Shown here one piece after another: positions 41,619 to 50,598 of a DNA stretch of 64,000 nt. Both the position numbers and the translations under genes were made by a program. A model generated the notes under the pieces. The model worked only from the letters and a program-made list of their open reading frames with translations. It was not told the DNA's origin and ran no database searches. The DNA lies in the NCBI RefSeq assembly GCF_050433445.1, contig NZ_JBNPXF010000013.1, forward strand, positions 23,546 to 87,545, given 5' to 3'. How positions within the stretch are numbered: position 1 is the first letter of the stretch; every line of letters begins with the position of its first letter. Origin of the DNA: Kroppenstedtia sanguinis (GTDB lineage: Bacteria; Bacillota; Bacilli; Thermoactinomycetales; DSM-45169).

Positions 41619-41846
41619 TCAATGACCCTCATCATGTTGTTTTTTCACCCATTGATCGATGAGATCTGAATCGATAAGAATATGGATACCCTTGCAGGTG
41701 AGATTCCCATTCCCCGAAAACGTGCCGAATCCTTCATTTTGTTTACTTTCATGTCGCCATCCGTACTGTACGTTATGACCCGTAAACACACCCGAAGCAT
41801 TTGATATTTCGGTTATTTTGAGACTGTCAAAAAAAATGCGGGCCAA
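41619..41846 (-). CDS. GerPA/GerPF-type spore germination protein
   Basis: 75 residues: FFDSLKITEISNASGVFTGHNVQYGWRHESKQNEGFG, GNGNLTCKGIHILIDSDLIDQWVKK. This is the standard length and pattern of GerPA/PF and is similar to the plus-strand paralogue at 40625. It is first in the minus-strand operon with the GerPC-like and frameshifted genes. Start at 41846 behind GGAGGGATT. Confidence 0.8.
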   Translation of the reverse strand: MARIFFDSLKITEISNASGVFTGHNVQYGWRHESKQNEGFGTFSGNGNLTCKGIHILIDSDLIDQWVKKQHDEGH

Positions 41847-41948
41847 TGTTAATCCCTCCGATTTTTAAATACCATGTCTCCCCTATTTTATTGGGCTTCA
41901 GGCAGGATTATTTCAAGATACTGAACAGACTGAATGGGGGTAATGGAA

Positions 41949-42401
41949 ATGACCGGTCCTCAAGACCAATTTAACCCGTTTGGTCCCAACTGGAACGATT
42001 TCAGAAAACATTTTGATCCATCTCAAAAGGGTATCCCGAACCAAGACTCATCATGGATAGAGGATTATGTAAAAGGGGTGTTATCTCAAGTTCTACCTGA
42101 TGATACTATTCAAAACCATTCCATCCCGATCCGCTTGCGTCCGGATGTTATCGACACCCACCATTACATCATTGTACGGGCAAAAATTCCCGAACACGCA
42201 AACACAAGAAACCTGAAAGTATTCTTTAATACCGGCCAGGTGCGCTTATCCGGACTGACTGAGAAAGAAGAAGTAGTTTCACTCCCTTCTCCCGGCCGCT
42301 ACAACGGCAGCAAGGCAATCTTCAAAGATGATATCCTGGAAATCAGGATTCCGAAAGAATTAAATGAACCCGATCGGGAAATTACGATACAATTTTTATA
42401 A
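41949..42401 (+). CDS. Hsp20/alpha-crystallin-like spore protein
   Basis: About 150 residues. The N-terminus is Pro/Asn/Phe-rich (FNPFGPNWNDFRKHFDP). The C-terminal ~90 residues form an alpha-crystallin-like beta-sandwich: YIIVRAKIPEHANTRNLKVFFNTGQVRLSGL, DDILEIRIPKEL and EITIQF. It resembles spore-coat small heat-shock proteins (CotM/YdfT-type) more than cytosolic Hsp20. ATG 41934, 41943 and 41949 are possible; 41949 has the best spacing to GGGGG. It is divergent from the GerP operon. Confidence 0.7.
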   Translation: MTGPQDQFNPFGPNWNDFRKHFDPSQKGIPNQDSSWIEDYVKGVLSQVLPDDTIQNHSIPIRLRPDVIDTHHYIIVRAKIPEHANTRNLKVFFNTGQVRLSGLTEKEEVVSLPSPGRYNGSKAIFKDDILEIRIPKELNEPDREITIQFL

Positions 42402-42682
42402 ACAGAAGTTCCGATCCGGACCGCAACAGACACAGTCAGCGGAATCCCGTTCACACGAACCACCATTCTTGCAAACTTCCTTTTTCCCCCCTCGAGACAA
42501 GCCCGAAGGCAAACTCCTATTTGGAGTCCTTTTGAGCGTTAAGTGAAATTGATCATTCAAAAACCAGGGGAGGTACGAACCGGATGTCTCCTACTTCCCT
42601 CCCGATCACTTGCCGCAACCAACCACACAGATTTTTCGACGACGACTCGATCGGTTTCCTGAATTGACAGGAAGACGATAAA

Positions 42683-42727
42683 GAAAAGAGAGAAGCAGCG
42701 GCTCACCACCGGCGCTTCTCTCTTTTC
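42683..42727 (-). terminator. Terminator of the ribose operon
   Basis: GAAAAGAGAGAAGC (42683-42696) and GCTTCTCTCTTTTC (42714-42727), a 14-bp perfect stem just after rbsB. The rest of the gap from 42402 shows only a weak ACTCC/GGAGT hairpin near 42510 that may end the Hsp20-like transcript. Confidence 0.9.
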
Positions 42728-42733
42728 CAATGT

Positions 42734-43657
42734 TCACTTCTGGATCAATTCCAGCTCCACAGGGTGGAACTTGTCCACTTTTTCTCCTTTGGCGGCTTGG
42801 ATGGCTACTTCGATTCCGGTCTTCCCGATTTCTTCTGGTTTCTGGGCGATAGTGGCTCCAAGATCCCCTTTTTTGACTGATTTGACCGCATCATCCGTGG
42901 CGTCAAATCCGACCACCACGATCTCTTTTTTGGCAGCCCGGATCGCTTGCTGGGCACCTAAAGCCATTTCGTCATTATGGGCGAAGACGGCATCGATCTC
43001 CGGATGGCTCTGAAGGATATTCTCCATCACCGTCAGCCCTTTGTCCCGGTTGAAGTTGGCCGGTTGGGAGGCGACCACTTTCACATCCTTCTCATCATCT
43101 ACCGCCTGGTGGAAACCCTTGCCCCGGTCACGGGCGGCGGAGGTTCCCGGAATCCCTTCCAATTCAACGATGTTGCCTTTGTTTTTCAGCTGTTCCAGAA
43201 TGAACTCCCCAGCTGTCTTTCCGCCGGCTACGTTATCCGAGGCGACATGAGCGACAACCTCGCCCCCTTCGGATTCCCGGTCGACGGTGATGACGGGGAT
43301 CTTCGCATCATTGGCGGATTCAACAGCGGTGGAGACAGCTTTGCTGTCTGTCGGGTTGATCAACAGGATGTCCACATTTTTCTGGATCAGATCTTCTACA
43401 TCGTTCAGCTGTTTGGCGTTATCGTCCTGGGCATCCGCCACAATCAACTCAGCACCCGCTTTTTTGGCGGATTTCTCCGCCCCTTCCTTCAAAGAGACGA
43501 AGAAGGGGTTGTTGAGGGTGGAGACGGACAGACCGATCTTCACCTTGTCACCGGCGGCTTCCTTCTCCTCTTTTTCTAGGCTCGATTCGCTGGAACAACC
43601 AGCCAGGATACCGACAACCAGCACCACAGCCAACAACAGAGTCCAGGTCTTTTTCAC
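42734..43657 (-). CDS. rbsB: Ribose ABC transporter substrate-binding lipoprotein
   Basis: 307 residues. A lipoprotein signal, VVGILAGCSSE, puts the lipidated Cys near residue 21. The periplasmic-binding fold 1 domain has GLSVSTLNNPFFVSLKEGAE, LLINPTDSKAVSTAVESA, GIPGTSAARDRGKGF and FAHNDEMALGAQQAI, all typical of RbsB. It captures ribose outside the membrane. Last gene of rbsRKDACB. Confidence 0.95.
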   Translation of the reverse strand: MKKTWTLLLAVVLVVGILAGCSSESSLEKEEKEAAGDKVKIGLSVSTLNNPFFVSLKEGAEKSAKKAGAELIVADAQDDNAKQLNDVEDLIQKNVDILLINPTDSKAVSTAVESANDAKIPVITVDRESEGGEVVAHVASDNVAGGKTAGEFILEQLKNKGNIVELEGIPGTSAARDRGKGFHQAVDDEKDVKVVASQPANFNRDKGLTVMENILQSHPEIDAVFAHNDEMALGAQQAIRAAKKEIVVVGFDATDDAVKSVKKGDLGATIAQKPEEIGKTGIEVAIQAAKGEKVDKFHPVELELIQK

Positions 43658-43706
43658 TTCGGGTCCCTCCTCAAAAATTTTTATACAAAAGTCCCATGGA
43701 TCGGGT

Positions 43707-44660
43707 TCAGGATTTCTTGGATCGATCCAGTAGCACCGCCAGCAGGATCACTCCACCCTTCACCACTTGTTGGTAGAAGGAGGAGACGTTGAGCAGGTTG
43801 AGTCCGTTGTCCAGCACTCCGATGATCATGGCACCGATCAATGTACCAACGATCCAGCCCCGGCCTCCAGACAGGCTCGTCCCGCCGATGACCACAGCGG
43901 CGATGGCATCCAGTTCATAACTCGCCCCAGCTGTCGGCTGGGCGGAGTTGAGACGGGCAGTCAAGATAATACCCGCCAAGGAAGCGAACAGACCACTGAT
44001 CGCATACACCCATACCTTCACCCGGTGGGTCCGGACACCCGAGAGCATCGTCGCTTCCTCATTGCCCCCGATAGCATAGACATGACGGCCGAAGGTGGTA
44101 TTTTTTAGGACAAAGTAAAGGATAAAGAAGGAAATCAGCATCCAGATCACCGGGATCGGAATCTCCAGGAAATATCCCTTGCCCAGCATGGAAAAGAGTT
44201 CATTCTCATAAGCGATGGGACGCCCTTCGGTATACACCAGGGTTAGCCCACGGAAAATAGTCATCGTCGCCAGAGTGGCGATAAAAGGAGCCACTCGCCC
44301 TCGGGTCACCAATACTCCGTTGATCGTTCCCATCAGCGTGCCTGCCACTAACCCGGTCAGGATCGCCAGAAAAGGATCCATCCCGGAGGCCAACATCCCT
44401 GCACTAAAAGCTCCAGACAGAGCCAGGATGGAACCGACGGAAAGATCAATTCCCCCGGTTAGGATGACAAAGGTCATCCCAAAGGCCAGCAAGGCGTTGA
44501 TGGAGATCTGCCTGAGCACATTGAAGATATTGGTCATGGTCAAAAAGTCCTGGCTGATCAGCGACAATACGACCACGATCACCCCTAGACCTAAGAGGGG
44601 ACCGATTTTCTGCACCCAACCTACTCGCATCGCGGAGCTTTTCAACGGGGTTTGCATCAC
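43707..44660 (-). CDS. rbsC: Ribose ABC transporter permease
   Basis: 317 residues with about eight to ten hydrophobic helices. It has the BPD_transp_2 signature NVLRQISINALLAFGMTFVILTGGIDLSVGSILAL and the loop GGNEEATMLSGVRTHRVKVWVYAISG. AVVIGGTSLSGGRGWIVGTLIGAMIIGVLDNGLNLL is near the C-terminus. It forms the channel with RbsA. The start overlaps the rbsA stop. Confidence 0.96.
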   Translation of the reverse strand: MMQTPLKSSAMRVGWVQKIGPLLGLGVIVVVLSLISQDFLTMTNIFNVLRQISINALLAFGMTFVILTGGIDLSVGSILALSGAFSAGMLASGMDPFLAILTGLVAGTLMGTINGVLVTRGRVAPFIATLATMTIFRGLTLVYTEGRPIAYENELFSMLGKGYFLEIPIPVIWMLISFFILYFVLKNTTFGRHVYAIGGNEEATMLSGVRTHRVKVWVYAISGLFASLAGIILTARLNSAQPTAGASYELDAIAAVVIGGTSLSGGRGWIVGTLIGAMIIGVLDNGLNLLNVSSFYQQVVKGGVILLAVLLDRSKKS

Positions 44661-46153
44661 ACTTCACCTCCCGAGGCGGCTCGCATCACTTTCTCCTGTG
44701 TCGCCTCACCTTTTGCAAAGCGGCCGGTGATCCGCCCTTCGTGCATCACCAGCACCCGATCGCTCATCCCCAACACTTCCGGCAGATCCGAGGAAATGAG
44801 CAGGATTGCCAACCCTTCCTGGGCCAATCGGTCGATCAAGCGGTAGATTTCCTCCTTGGCCCCGATATCCACACCCCGGGTGGGTTCATCCAAAATTAGC
44901 ACCCGGGGAGAAGTAGCCAACCACTTGCCGATCACCACTTTTTGCTGATTTCCTCCGCTTAAGGTACGAACCTCCTGTTCCGAACCGGAAGCCTTGACGG
45001 ACAGGGTGTCCACGGTCTCTGCAGTCAGACGAGCCTCTTGCTTCCCGTGAATCACGCCCCAGGAGGAGAGAGAAGAAAGGCTGGGCAGAGACAGATTTTC
45101 CCTGACAGAGAGGGGAAGTACCAACCCCTCCTGCTTGCGATCTTCTGTAACATAGGCGAGGCCGTGTCGAATGGCATCTTCCGGACGTCGGATTCGAACC
45201 TCTTGCCCATCGATCCGGAGGGTTCCACCCTCCGCTTTTCTGACCCCGAAAAGAAGATCCGCCGTTTCCGTTCGACCGGCTCCCATCAACCCCGCCAGTC
45301 CCACGATCTCCCCTTGACAGATGGAGAAAGAGATGTCCTCCACCTCTCCCTTACGGGTCAATCCCTCGACAGAGAACCGTTCTTCTCCGGGGGGGACAGG
45401 ATGGCGAGGATAACGGTTCTGGATCTCCCGGCCCACCATCATCTGGACCAGTTCATCCATGTTCGTCTCCCTGCTGACCCGAGTTCCCACCGTTTCCCCG
45501 TCTCGCATCACTGTGATTCGGTCACAGATTTCAAAGATTTCCTCCATCCGGTGGGAGGTGTAGATCATCCCCACTCCCTGTTTTTTCAGGGAACGAATCA
45601 CATCAAACAAGGACTCGATCTCCCGGTTGGTCAGTGCCGCTGTCGGCTCATCCAGCACCAGGATCTTGGCCTCCAGGGAAAGCGCCTTGGCGATCTCCAC
45701 CATTTGTTGCTGACCGACGGAGAGATCTCCGGTTTTTACTGAAGGATGGAGATCCATTCCCAAGCGTTCCAGCCACTTTTTCGCCTCAGCTTCCATTCGA
45801 CGCCAGCGAATCCAGCCCGTTCGCCCCCAGACAAATTCCCGGCCAAGAAAGAGATTCTCCATCACCGAGAGGTGGGGCACCAGGTTGAGCTCCTGATGGA
45901 TCATGGCGATACCCAATTCCGTCGCCTCCCGGGGTGTGGAGATGTTCCGTTCCTCACCGGCGATGGCCACCTGGCCTCCCTCTCTGGGGTAGATCCCGCC
46001 GAGAATCTTCATCAGCGTGGATTTGCCAGCTCCATTTTCCCCCATGAGGGCGTGGACTTCTCCTTTTTCCAGGGAGAAGCCTGCATTTATCAACACTTGG
46101 ACACCGGAGAAAGATTTTTGAATTTGAGTCATTTCTAAGAGTGGTTTGGCCAT
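44657..46153 (-). CDS. rbsA: Ribose ABC transporter ATP-binding protein
   Basis: 498 residues with two ABC cassettes. The first has GENGAGKSTLMKILGG, LSVGQQQMVEIAKAL and ILVLDEPTAALT. The second has the degenerate Walker A GLMGAGRTETADLLFG typical of sugar importers, then LSGGNQQKVVIGKWLA and LILDEPTRGVDIG. ATG 46153 is preceded by GAAGGTG; the upstream open frame is not conserved. Confidence 0.96.
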   Translation of the reverse strand: MAKPLLEMTQIQKSFSGVQVLINAGFSLEKGEVHALMGENGAGKSTLMKILGGIYPREGGQVAIAGEERNISTPREATELGIAMIHQELNLVPHLSVMENLFLGREFVWGRTGWIRWRRMEAEAKKWLERLGMDLHPSVKTGDLSVGQQQMVEIAKALSLEAKILVLDEPTAALTNREIESLFDVIRSLKKQGVGMIYTSHRMEEIFEICDRITVMRDGETVGTRVSRETNMDELVQMMVGREIQNRYPRHPVPPGEERFSVEGLTRKGEVEDISFSICQGEIVGLAGLMGAGRTETADLLFGVRKAEGGTLRIDGQEVRIRRPEDAIRHGLAYVTEDRKQEGLVLPLSVRENLSLPSLSSLSSWGVIHGKQEARLTAETVDTLSVKASGSEQEVRTLSGGNQQKVVIGKWLATSPRVLILDEPTRGVDIGAKEEIYRLIDRLAQEGLAILLISSDLPEVLGMSDRVLVMHEGRITGRFAKGEATQEKVMRAASGGEV

Positions 46154-46167
46154 GATTTCACCTTCTT

Positions 46168-46563
46168 TCAGAACAGGACACCAGCCTGCAAGACCAGATT
46201 GGCATAGGGCGTGCATTCCCCGGTGCGGATCACCGCTTTTGCCTTCCGGGTTAGCTCTTTCAGCTCTTCATGAGAGATCGTCTCCCATGGGATTCCCGGA
46301 AGTGCCTCTATCCACTGTTGATGGAGAGAGGGGCTTACCTCTGTCGTCTCCTGGGCCAGAATCGCTTTTTCCACCGTCATTTCCGACAATACCGCCTCCA
46401 GTGTCTCCCACAGGCCTGGAGTGCCTGGACGTACTGCCAGATCGATTCGCTCCGTCTCCGCCGGGATCGGCAGGCCAGCATCCGCAATCACAATGAGATC
46501 CGTATGACCCAGTTCACTGATCACTCTGGACAGGTGACTGTTGAGTAGCATCGTCTTTTTCAA
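46168..46563 (-). CDS. rbsD: D-ribose pyranase
   Basis: 131 residues, the standard RbsD size. LNSHLSRVISELGHTDLIVIADAGLPIP contains the catalytic His and Asp. TGECTPYANLVLQAGVLF closes the active site. It interconverts pyranose and furanose ribose. It begins at TTG overlapping the rbsK stop (TTGA). Confidence 0.96.
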   Translation of the reverse strand: MKKTMLLNSHLSRVISELGHTDLIVIADAGLPIPAETERIDLAVRPGTPGLWETLEAVLSEMTVEKAILAQETTEVSPSLHQQWIEALPGIPWETISHEELKELTRKAKAVIRTGECTPYANLVLQAGVLF

Positions 46564-47498
46564 TAGTCGACCTTCCTTTCCCTTCCATGAAAAACTTCCA
46601 CTTCCTGTCGCGTCGGCATGCCGTCCTGCGCTCCCAGTCGGGTGACAGCCAAAGCGGCCACCTGGCCTGCGAAGTCGACAGCTTCTGTGAGGCCCTCTCC
46701 CTCAGCGAGAGCGCAGGCGAGCCCCGCGTTAAAGGCATCCCCTGCCCCGGTGGAATCCACCACGTCCACAGGATGGGCCCCCACTTGCTGGAACCCCTCT
46801 GCCGACAGGAGGGCCGCCCCCTGCTCCCCCAGTGTGGTCACCACACAGCCCACCCCCTGTTCCAACAGCACCTGCATCGCTGCTTCTAAATTTTCTTCCC
46901 CCGCTGGATGCGCAGAGAGAAGCTCCAACTCAGTACGGTTGGGGGTGATCACATCTGTCAGCTGATACAGCTCTGGGGGCAACTCCTGGGCGGGGGCGGG
47001 ATTCAGCACCACCGTTTTCCCCAGTTCTTTGGCAATCCGGGCCGCCGTGATCACCGTCTCCAGTGGAATCTCCAACTGTAACAGCACCACATCCACGCTG
47101 GCGATTCGCTCTCGATTGGCCTCCACATCACTGGGGAGGCAGTGGTTGTTGGCTCCCTGGACCACGATAATCCGGTTGTCCCCACCAGAGAGCAGGATCG
47201 ATGCCACACCGGTAGGAGTGATGGAAACGGTTTTCACCGCCGTCGTTTCCACTCCGCTCTTTTGCAAAGATTCCAACAGAGACTGGCCAAAGGGATCCCC
47301 TCCTACGGAACCGATCATCTGAGTGCGGACTCCCAGCCGGGCTGCGGCTACAGCTTGGTTGGCTCCCTTGCCGCCGGGAATAAAGTGGACTTCCTCTCCC
47401 AACACCGTCTCTCCGATCTGCGGCAGTCGCCGGGTCTGAACCACCACGTCCATGTTCAAACTGCCGATCACCGCCACACGAGCCGATCTCTCTTTCAA
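46560..47498 (-). CDS. rbsK: Ribokinase
   Basis: 312 residues, PfkB family. VIGSLNMDVVVQTRRLP is at the N-terminus. GGKGANQAVAAARLG is motif 1, and VDVVDSTGAGDAFNAGLACAL is motif 2 with the catalytic Asp. It phosphorylates ribose to ribose-5-phosphate. The TTG start, behind GAGGAGGCGAAGGA, overlaps the rbsR stop. Confidence 0.95.
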   Translation of the reverse strand: MKERSARVAVIGSLNMDVVVQTRRLPQIGETVLGEEVHFIPGGKGANQAVAAARLGVRTQMIGSVGGDPFGQSLLESLQKSGVETTAVKTVSITPTGVASILLSGGDNRIIVVQGANNHCLPSDVEANRERIASVDVVLLQLEIPLETVITAARIAKELGKTVVLNPAPAQELPPELYQLTDVITPNRTELELLSAHPAGEENLEAAMQVLLEQGVGCVVTTLGEQGAALLSAEGFQQVGAHPVDVVDSTGAGDAFNAGLACALAEGEGLTEAVDFAGQVAALAVTRLGAQDGMPTRQEVEVFHGRERKVDY

Positions 47499-48496
47499 TT
47501 CCTTCGCCTCCTCGTCGAATCCCGCTGAATCAGATGAGTATCCAGCTCCAGGTCCACCATCTGATCCGTTTTCTCTTGTACCCGGTCGATCAAGTGCAGA
47601 GCCGCCCGCGCTCCGATCTCATAGATAGGCTGGGCCACCGTGGTCAACTCCGGTTCGGTCCACTCCCCGGCGCCCACCCCGTCGAATCCGCACAGGGAAA
47701 TCTCTTCCGGCACCTTCACACCCATTCGATGCAATGCTTTGAGCGCACCCACCGCCATCAGATCATTGCCAGCGAAAATTCCATCGAGATCGGGATGGAA
47801 TTCCAGCAAGGCTTGAATGGCCCCCTTACCCCCGGCAATAGAAAAGTGACCGGGCACGATCAGGGATTCTTCAAACCACGCACGTCCTTCCACCATCTCC
47901 CGGTATCCTTTCAACCGTTCCTCAGCCGTGATCAATTCCTGCGGGCCGGCGATATGGGCAATCTTGCGACATCCCGCATCCAGCAGATGCTGAACCGCCA
48001 GCTTCGCTCCCTCGGCATTTTTCGAACGGATCACGGAACAACCACCTTGACCTGGAGCCCGGTCCAATACCACCAAGGGGATGTGGTGACGGACCATATA
48101 CTTCAGATCCTCTTCACTCAGGGTGCTGGAAGCGAAAATGATCCCGTCGATATATTTTTGGTGGAGCACTTGTATATAAGATTTCTCCCGGACATCCAAA
48201 TCATCGGAATTGCAGATAATAACTGTGAATTCCCGGGATCGAGCCGTATCTTCCACCGCCCGTGCCAATTCCGAAAAAAAAGGGTTCATAATATCCGGCA
48301 GGATCATGGCAATCGTTCCTGTTTTCCGGCTGGTCAAACTGCGGGCCACGGAGTTCGGGCGGTAGTCTAACTCCCGGATCACCTCCCGCACCCGAGCCTC
48401 CGTCTCCAGGTTCACATACCCTTTTTTGTTCAAAACCCGGGACACCGTCGCTACGGAAACCCCGGCCTCTCTGGCCACATCTCGGATCGTTGTCAT
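47495..48496 (-). CDS. rbsR: LacI-family ribose operon repressor
   Basis: 333 residues. The N-terminal LacI headpiece is TIRDVAREAGVSVATVSRVLNKKGYVN, and the hinge helix is YRPNSVARSLTSRKTGTIAMIL. The periplasmic-binding-like effector domain includes GIFAGNDLMAVGALKAL. It is first in the operon and probably autoregulated through two identical TGTAACCGGTTACA sites upstream. Confidence 0.95.
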   Translation of the reverse strand: MTTIRDVAREAGVSVATVSRVLNKKGYVNLETEARVREVIRELDYRPNSVARSLTSRKTGTIAMILPDIMNPFFSELARAVEDTARSREFTVIICNSDDLDVREKSYIQVLHQKYIDGIIFASSTLSEEDLKYMVRHHIPLVVLDRAPGQGGCSVIRSKNAEGAKLAVQHLLDAGCRKIAHIAGPQELITAEERLKGYREMVEGRAWFEESLIVPGHFSIAGGKGAIQALLEFHPDLDGIFAGNDLMAVGALKALHRMGVKVPEEISLCGFDGVGAGEWTEPELTTVAQPIYEIGARAALHLIDRVQEKTDQMVDLELDTHLIQRDSTRRRRN

Positions 48497-48514
48497 ACGC
48501 TGAATTCACTCCCT

Positions 48515-48609
48515 GTGTAACCGGTTACACACAAAAAGAAAAAAAGAGAAGGCCAGTCATTCTGTAACCGGTTACACACAGATTATACCTTCTGCAAATA
48601 GCGTGTCAA
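48515..48609 (-). promoter_or_regulatory. rbs promoter with two LacI-type operators
   Basis: On the minus strand TTGACA (48609-48604), 16 bp, and TATAAT (48587-48582) form a near-consensus promoter. TGTAACCGGTTACA at 48563-48576 covers the start point. A second copy, extended to TGTGTAACCGGTTACACA, lies at 48515-48532. The two centres are 46 bp apart, compatible with cooperative binding or a small loop. Confidence 0.85.
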
Positions 48610-48675
48610 GCTCCAATAGATAGAAATTTGAACCCAATGTGAAGTCCTGCGGAGCATGCAATTACGGTTTTAATA

Positions 48676-48708
48676 GAAAAGCACCACGGGTTTTCCATGG
48701 TGCTTCTG
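48676..48708 (-). terminator. Terminator of the zinc-ribbon miniprotein
   Basis: AAGCACCA (48679-48686) and TGGTGCTT (48698-48705), with TTTTC on the minus-strand exit. Confidence 0.75.
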
Positions 48709-48710
48709 CG

Positions 48711-48866
48711 TCAAACTTGAGAGGGTTTCTCCGGCCGATCTTTACAAAAGTGACACATCGGATCTGAACAAGCTTCTTCCAACCATTCATCACACACAGG
48801 ACAAAACATAGCGTCAACATCCTCATTGAATCCTACTCTACCATGACATACTGGACATCGCTCCAC
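48711..48866 (-). CDS. Zinc-ribbon miniprotein, 51 aa
   Basis: The GTG start at 48866 lies 7 nt after AAAGGTGG. The protein is VERCPVCHGRVGF, then AMFCPVCDEWLEEAC, then MCHFCKDRPEKP. It has two CPVC knuckles and a third C-x-x-C pair, so it can bind one or two zinc ions. I do not recognise a named family. The ribosome site, cysteine spacing and terminator support a real gene. It sits between the rbs promoter and the ALDH gene. Confidence 0.65.
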   Translation of the reverse strand: MERCPVCHGRVGFNEDVDAMFCPVCDEWLEEACSDPMCHFCKDRPEKPSQV

Positions 48867-48957
48867 TGAATAACCACCTTTTATCACAGCTGAGGAACCC
48901 GGTATTTTAAAGTTTAAACAGAGGTCGATTCGATTTCCTGTCTCTTACAGGAGGAGC

Positions 48958-50328
48958 TCATTTCATAATCCTGCGGAGTAATTTCAATCCGTTTTTACTG
49001 GAGGGATAGCGGAAGGGCAGGTCAAACTTTTGCGTCTGTTTGAGGACGCTCTTCTGGTGAGAGAAACAGTCAAAGCTGTGTTTGCCATGATAGTTTCCGA
49101 GCCCGCTGTTGCCCACACCACCGAAGGGGAGATGGGGAGTGGCCAAGTGCATGATGGTGTCATTGATACATCCGCCACCGAAGGAGATGGAGCGCAGAAT
49201 CTTCTCCTGTTTTCCTCGGTTGTTGGAAAAATAATAGAGAGCCAGCGGTTTGGGCTGCGCCGTCACCTGTTCCACCACTTGGGAGAGATCCCGGAAAGTC
49301 AGGATGGGCAGGATCGGGCCGAAAATTTCATCCTCCATCACCGATTGTCCCCATGTGACGCCCTCTAGCAAGGTGGGAGCGATTTTCAGCTGTTCCGGAT
49401 CCGTCTCCCCGCCGAGGAGGGTGGTGTCTTCTTGAAGATAGGCGTTGAGGCGGTTAAAGTGCTTCTCATTCACTATTCGGGTGTAATCGGGATTTTGCAG
49501 GGGAGTCTCCCCGTAAAACTGCCGGATCGCCTTCCCCAGCTGCTGGATCAGCTCTTCTTTTCTCTTTTCATGAACCCAGAGATAATCTGGAGCGACACAG
49601 GTTTGGCCTGCATTTAACCACTTGCCCCAGGCAATCCGCTTGGCCGCCAGGGAAAGATCGGCATCCTGATCCACAATCGCCGGGCTCTTGCCGCCCAACT
49701 CCAAGGTCACCGGGGTCAGGTGTTGGGCGGCCGCCTCCATCACGACTCGACCCACTCCGGGGCTCCCGGTAAAAAAGATTTTGTCAAAGGGTTGCTTCAA
49801 CAATTCGGTACTGGTCTCGACACCGCCCTCCACCACGGTCACATGACCGGGATCAAAGGTGTCCGCGATCAGATCTGCCAACAGAGCGGAAACATGGGGA
49901 GTCAACTCCGATGGTTTGAGAACCACACAGTTGCCTGCGGCGACCGCCCCGACCAAAGGAGAGAGTGCCAACATAAAAGGATAGTTCCAGGGCGCGATGA
50001 TCAGGGAGACACCATAGGGTTCCGGGTAGATATAGCTGGAGGAACCCATATGAGTGAGGGCGGTTTTCACTTTTTGTGGCCGAGCCCAGAACTTGGTGTT
50101 TTTAGTGACGAAGCTGATTTCCTGAACCATATACCCGATTTCAGAGATAAAGGCTTCCTGTTCCGATTTGTTAAGATCCTGTTTCAGCGCCGCCATGATC
50201 TCCCCTTCCCGGGATTGAATCGCCCTGCGCAGTTTTTTCAGGCTTTCTAAGCGAAAATCGGTCTCCTGTGTTTTTCTGCTACGGAAAAAGGCTCTCTGGT
50301 TCTGAAGCAGGGAGGTTGCATCCATCAT
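48958..50328 (-). CDS. Aldehyde dehydrogenase (class 3-like)
   Basis: 456 residues, the short ALDH class. It has YGVSLIIAPWNYPFMLALSPLVGAVAAGN. KIFFTGSPGVGRVVMEAAAQ is the NAD-binding turn. VTLELGGKSPAIVDQDADL carries the general-base Glu and WLNAGQTCVAPDYLWV the catalytic Cys. FGGVGNSGLGNYHGKHSFDCFSHQKSV is at the C-terminus. It oxidises aldehydes to acids with NAD(P). It is similar in type to Bacillus YwdH. Single gene. Confidence 0.94.
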   Translation of the reverse strand: MMDATSLLQNQRAFFRSRKTQETDFRLESLKKLRRAIQSREGEIMAALKQDLNKSEQEAFISEIGYMVQEISFVTKNTKFWARPQKVKTALTHMGSSSYIYPEPYGVSLIIAPWNYPFMLALSPLVGAVAAGNCVVLKPSELTPHVSALLADLIADTFDPGHVTVVEGGVETSTELLKQPFDKIFFTGSPGVGRVVMEAAAQHLTPVTLELGGKSPAIVDQDADLSLAAKRIAWGKWLNAGQTCVAPDYLWVHEKRKEELIQQLGKAIRQFYGETPLQNPDYTRIVNEKHFNRLNAYLQEDTTLLGGETDPEQLKIAPTLLEGVTWGQSVMEDEIFGPILPILTFRDLSQVVEQVTAQPKPLALYYFSNNRGKQEKILRSISFGGGCINDTIMHLATPHLPFGGVGNSGLGNYHGKHSFDCFSHQKSVLKQTQKFDLPFRYPSSKNGLKLLRRIMK

Positions 50329-50484
50329 CTGTCGGCCTCCTCCAAAGATTCATTTTCTTCACTCTACCATAGTTTGAGACAGGGTACCCCCTTTTCACAC
50401 AAACCACCACTCTCCTATTGCATACCATACCGCGAATTTCCCTAGAAGCATGGTGATTACCCATTTTTGCAGAGGATCGGCATA

Positions 50485-50575
50485 GGGTTTCACATGCCGT
50501 TTTCGTTATTCTACGGATCCAAAATCACTCCATGAGAAACCCAACCCTCCCTGTATAACCCTAGGCACGACTTGT
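50485..50575. repeat. Repeat family 3, copy A
   Basis: GGGTTTCACATG (50485-50496) pairs imperfectly with CATGAGAAACCC (50531-50542) around GATCCAAAATCACTC. AACCCTCCCTGTATA and GGCACGACTTGTGTCCTGTG follow. The last motif recalls the extra core in family-1 copy C. Confidence 0.65.
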
Positions 50576-50598
50576 GTCCTGTGAGTATGACCGCTTTT

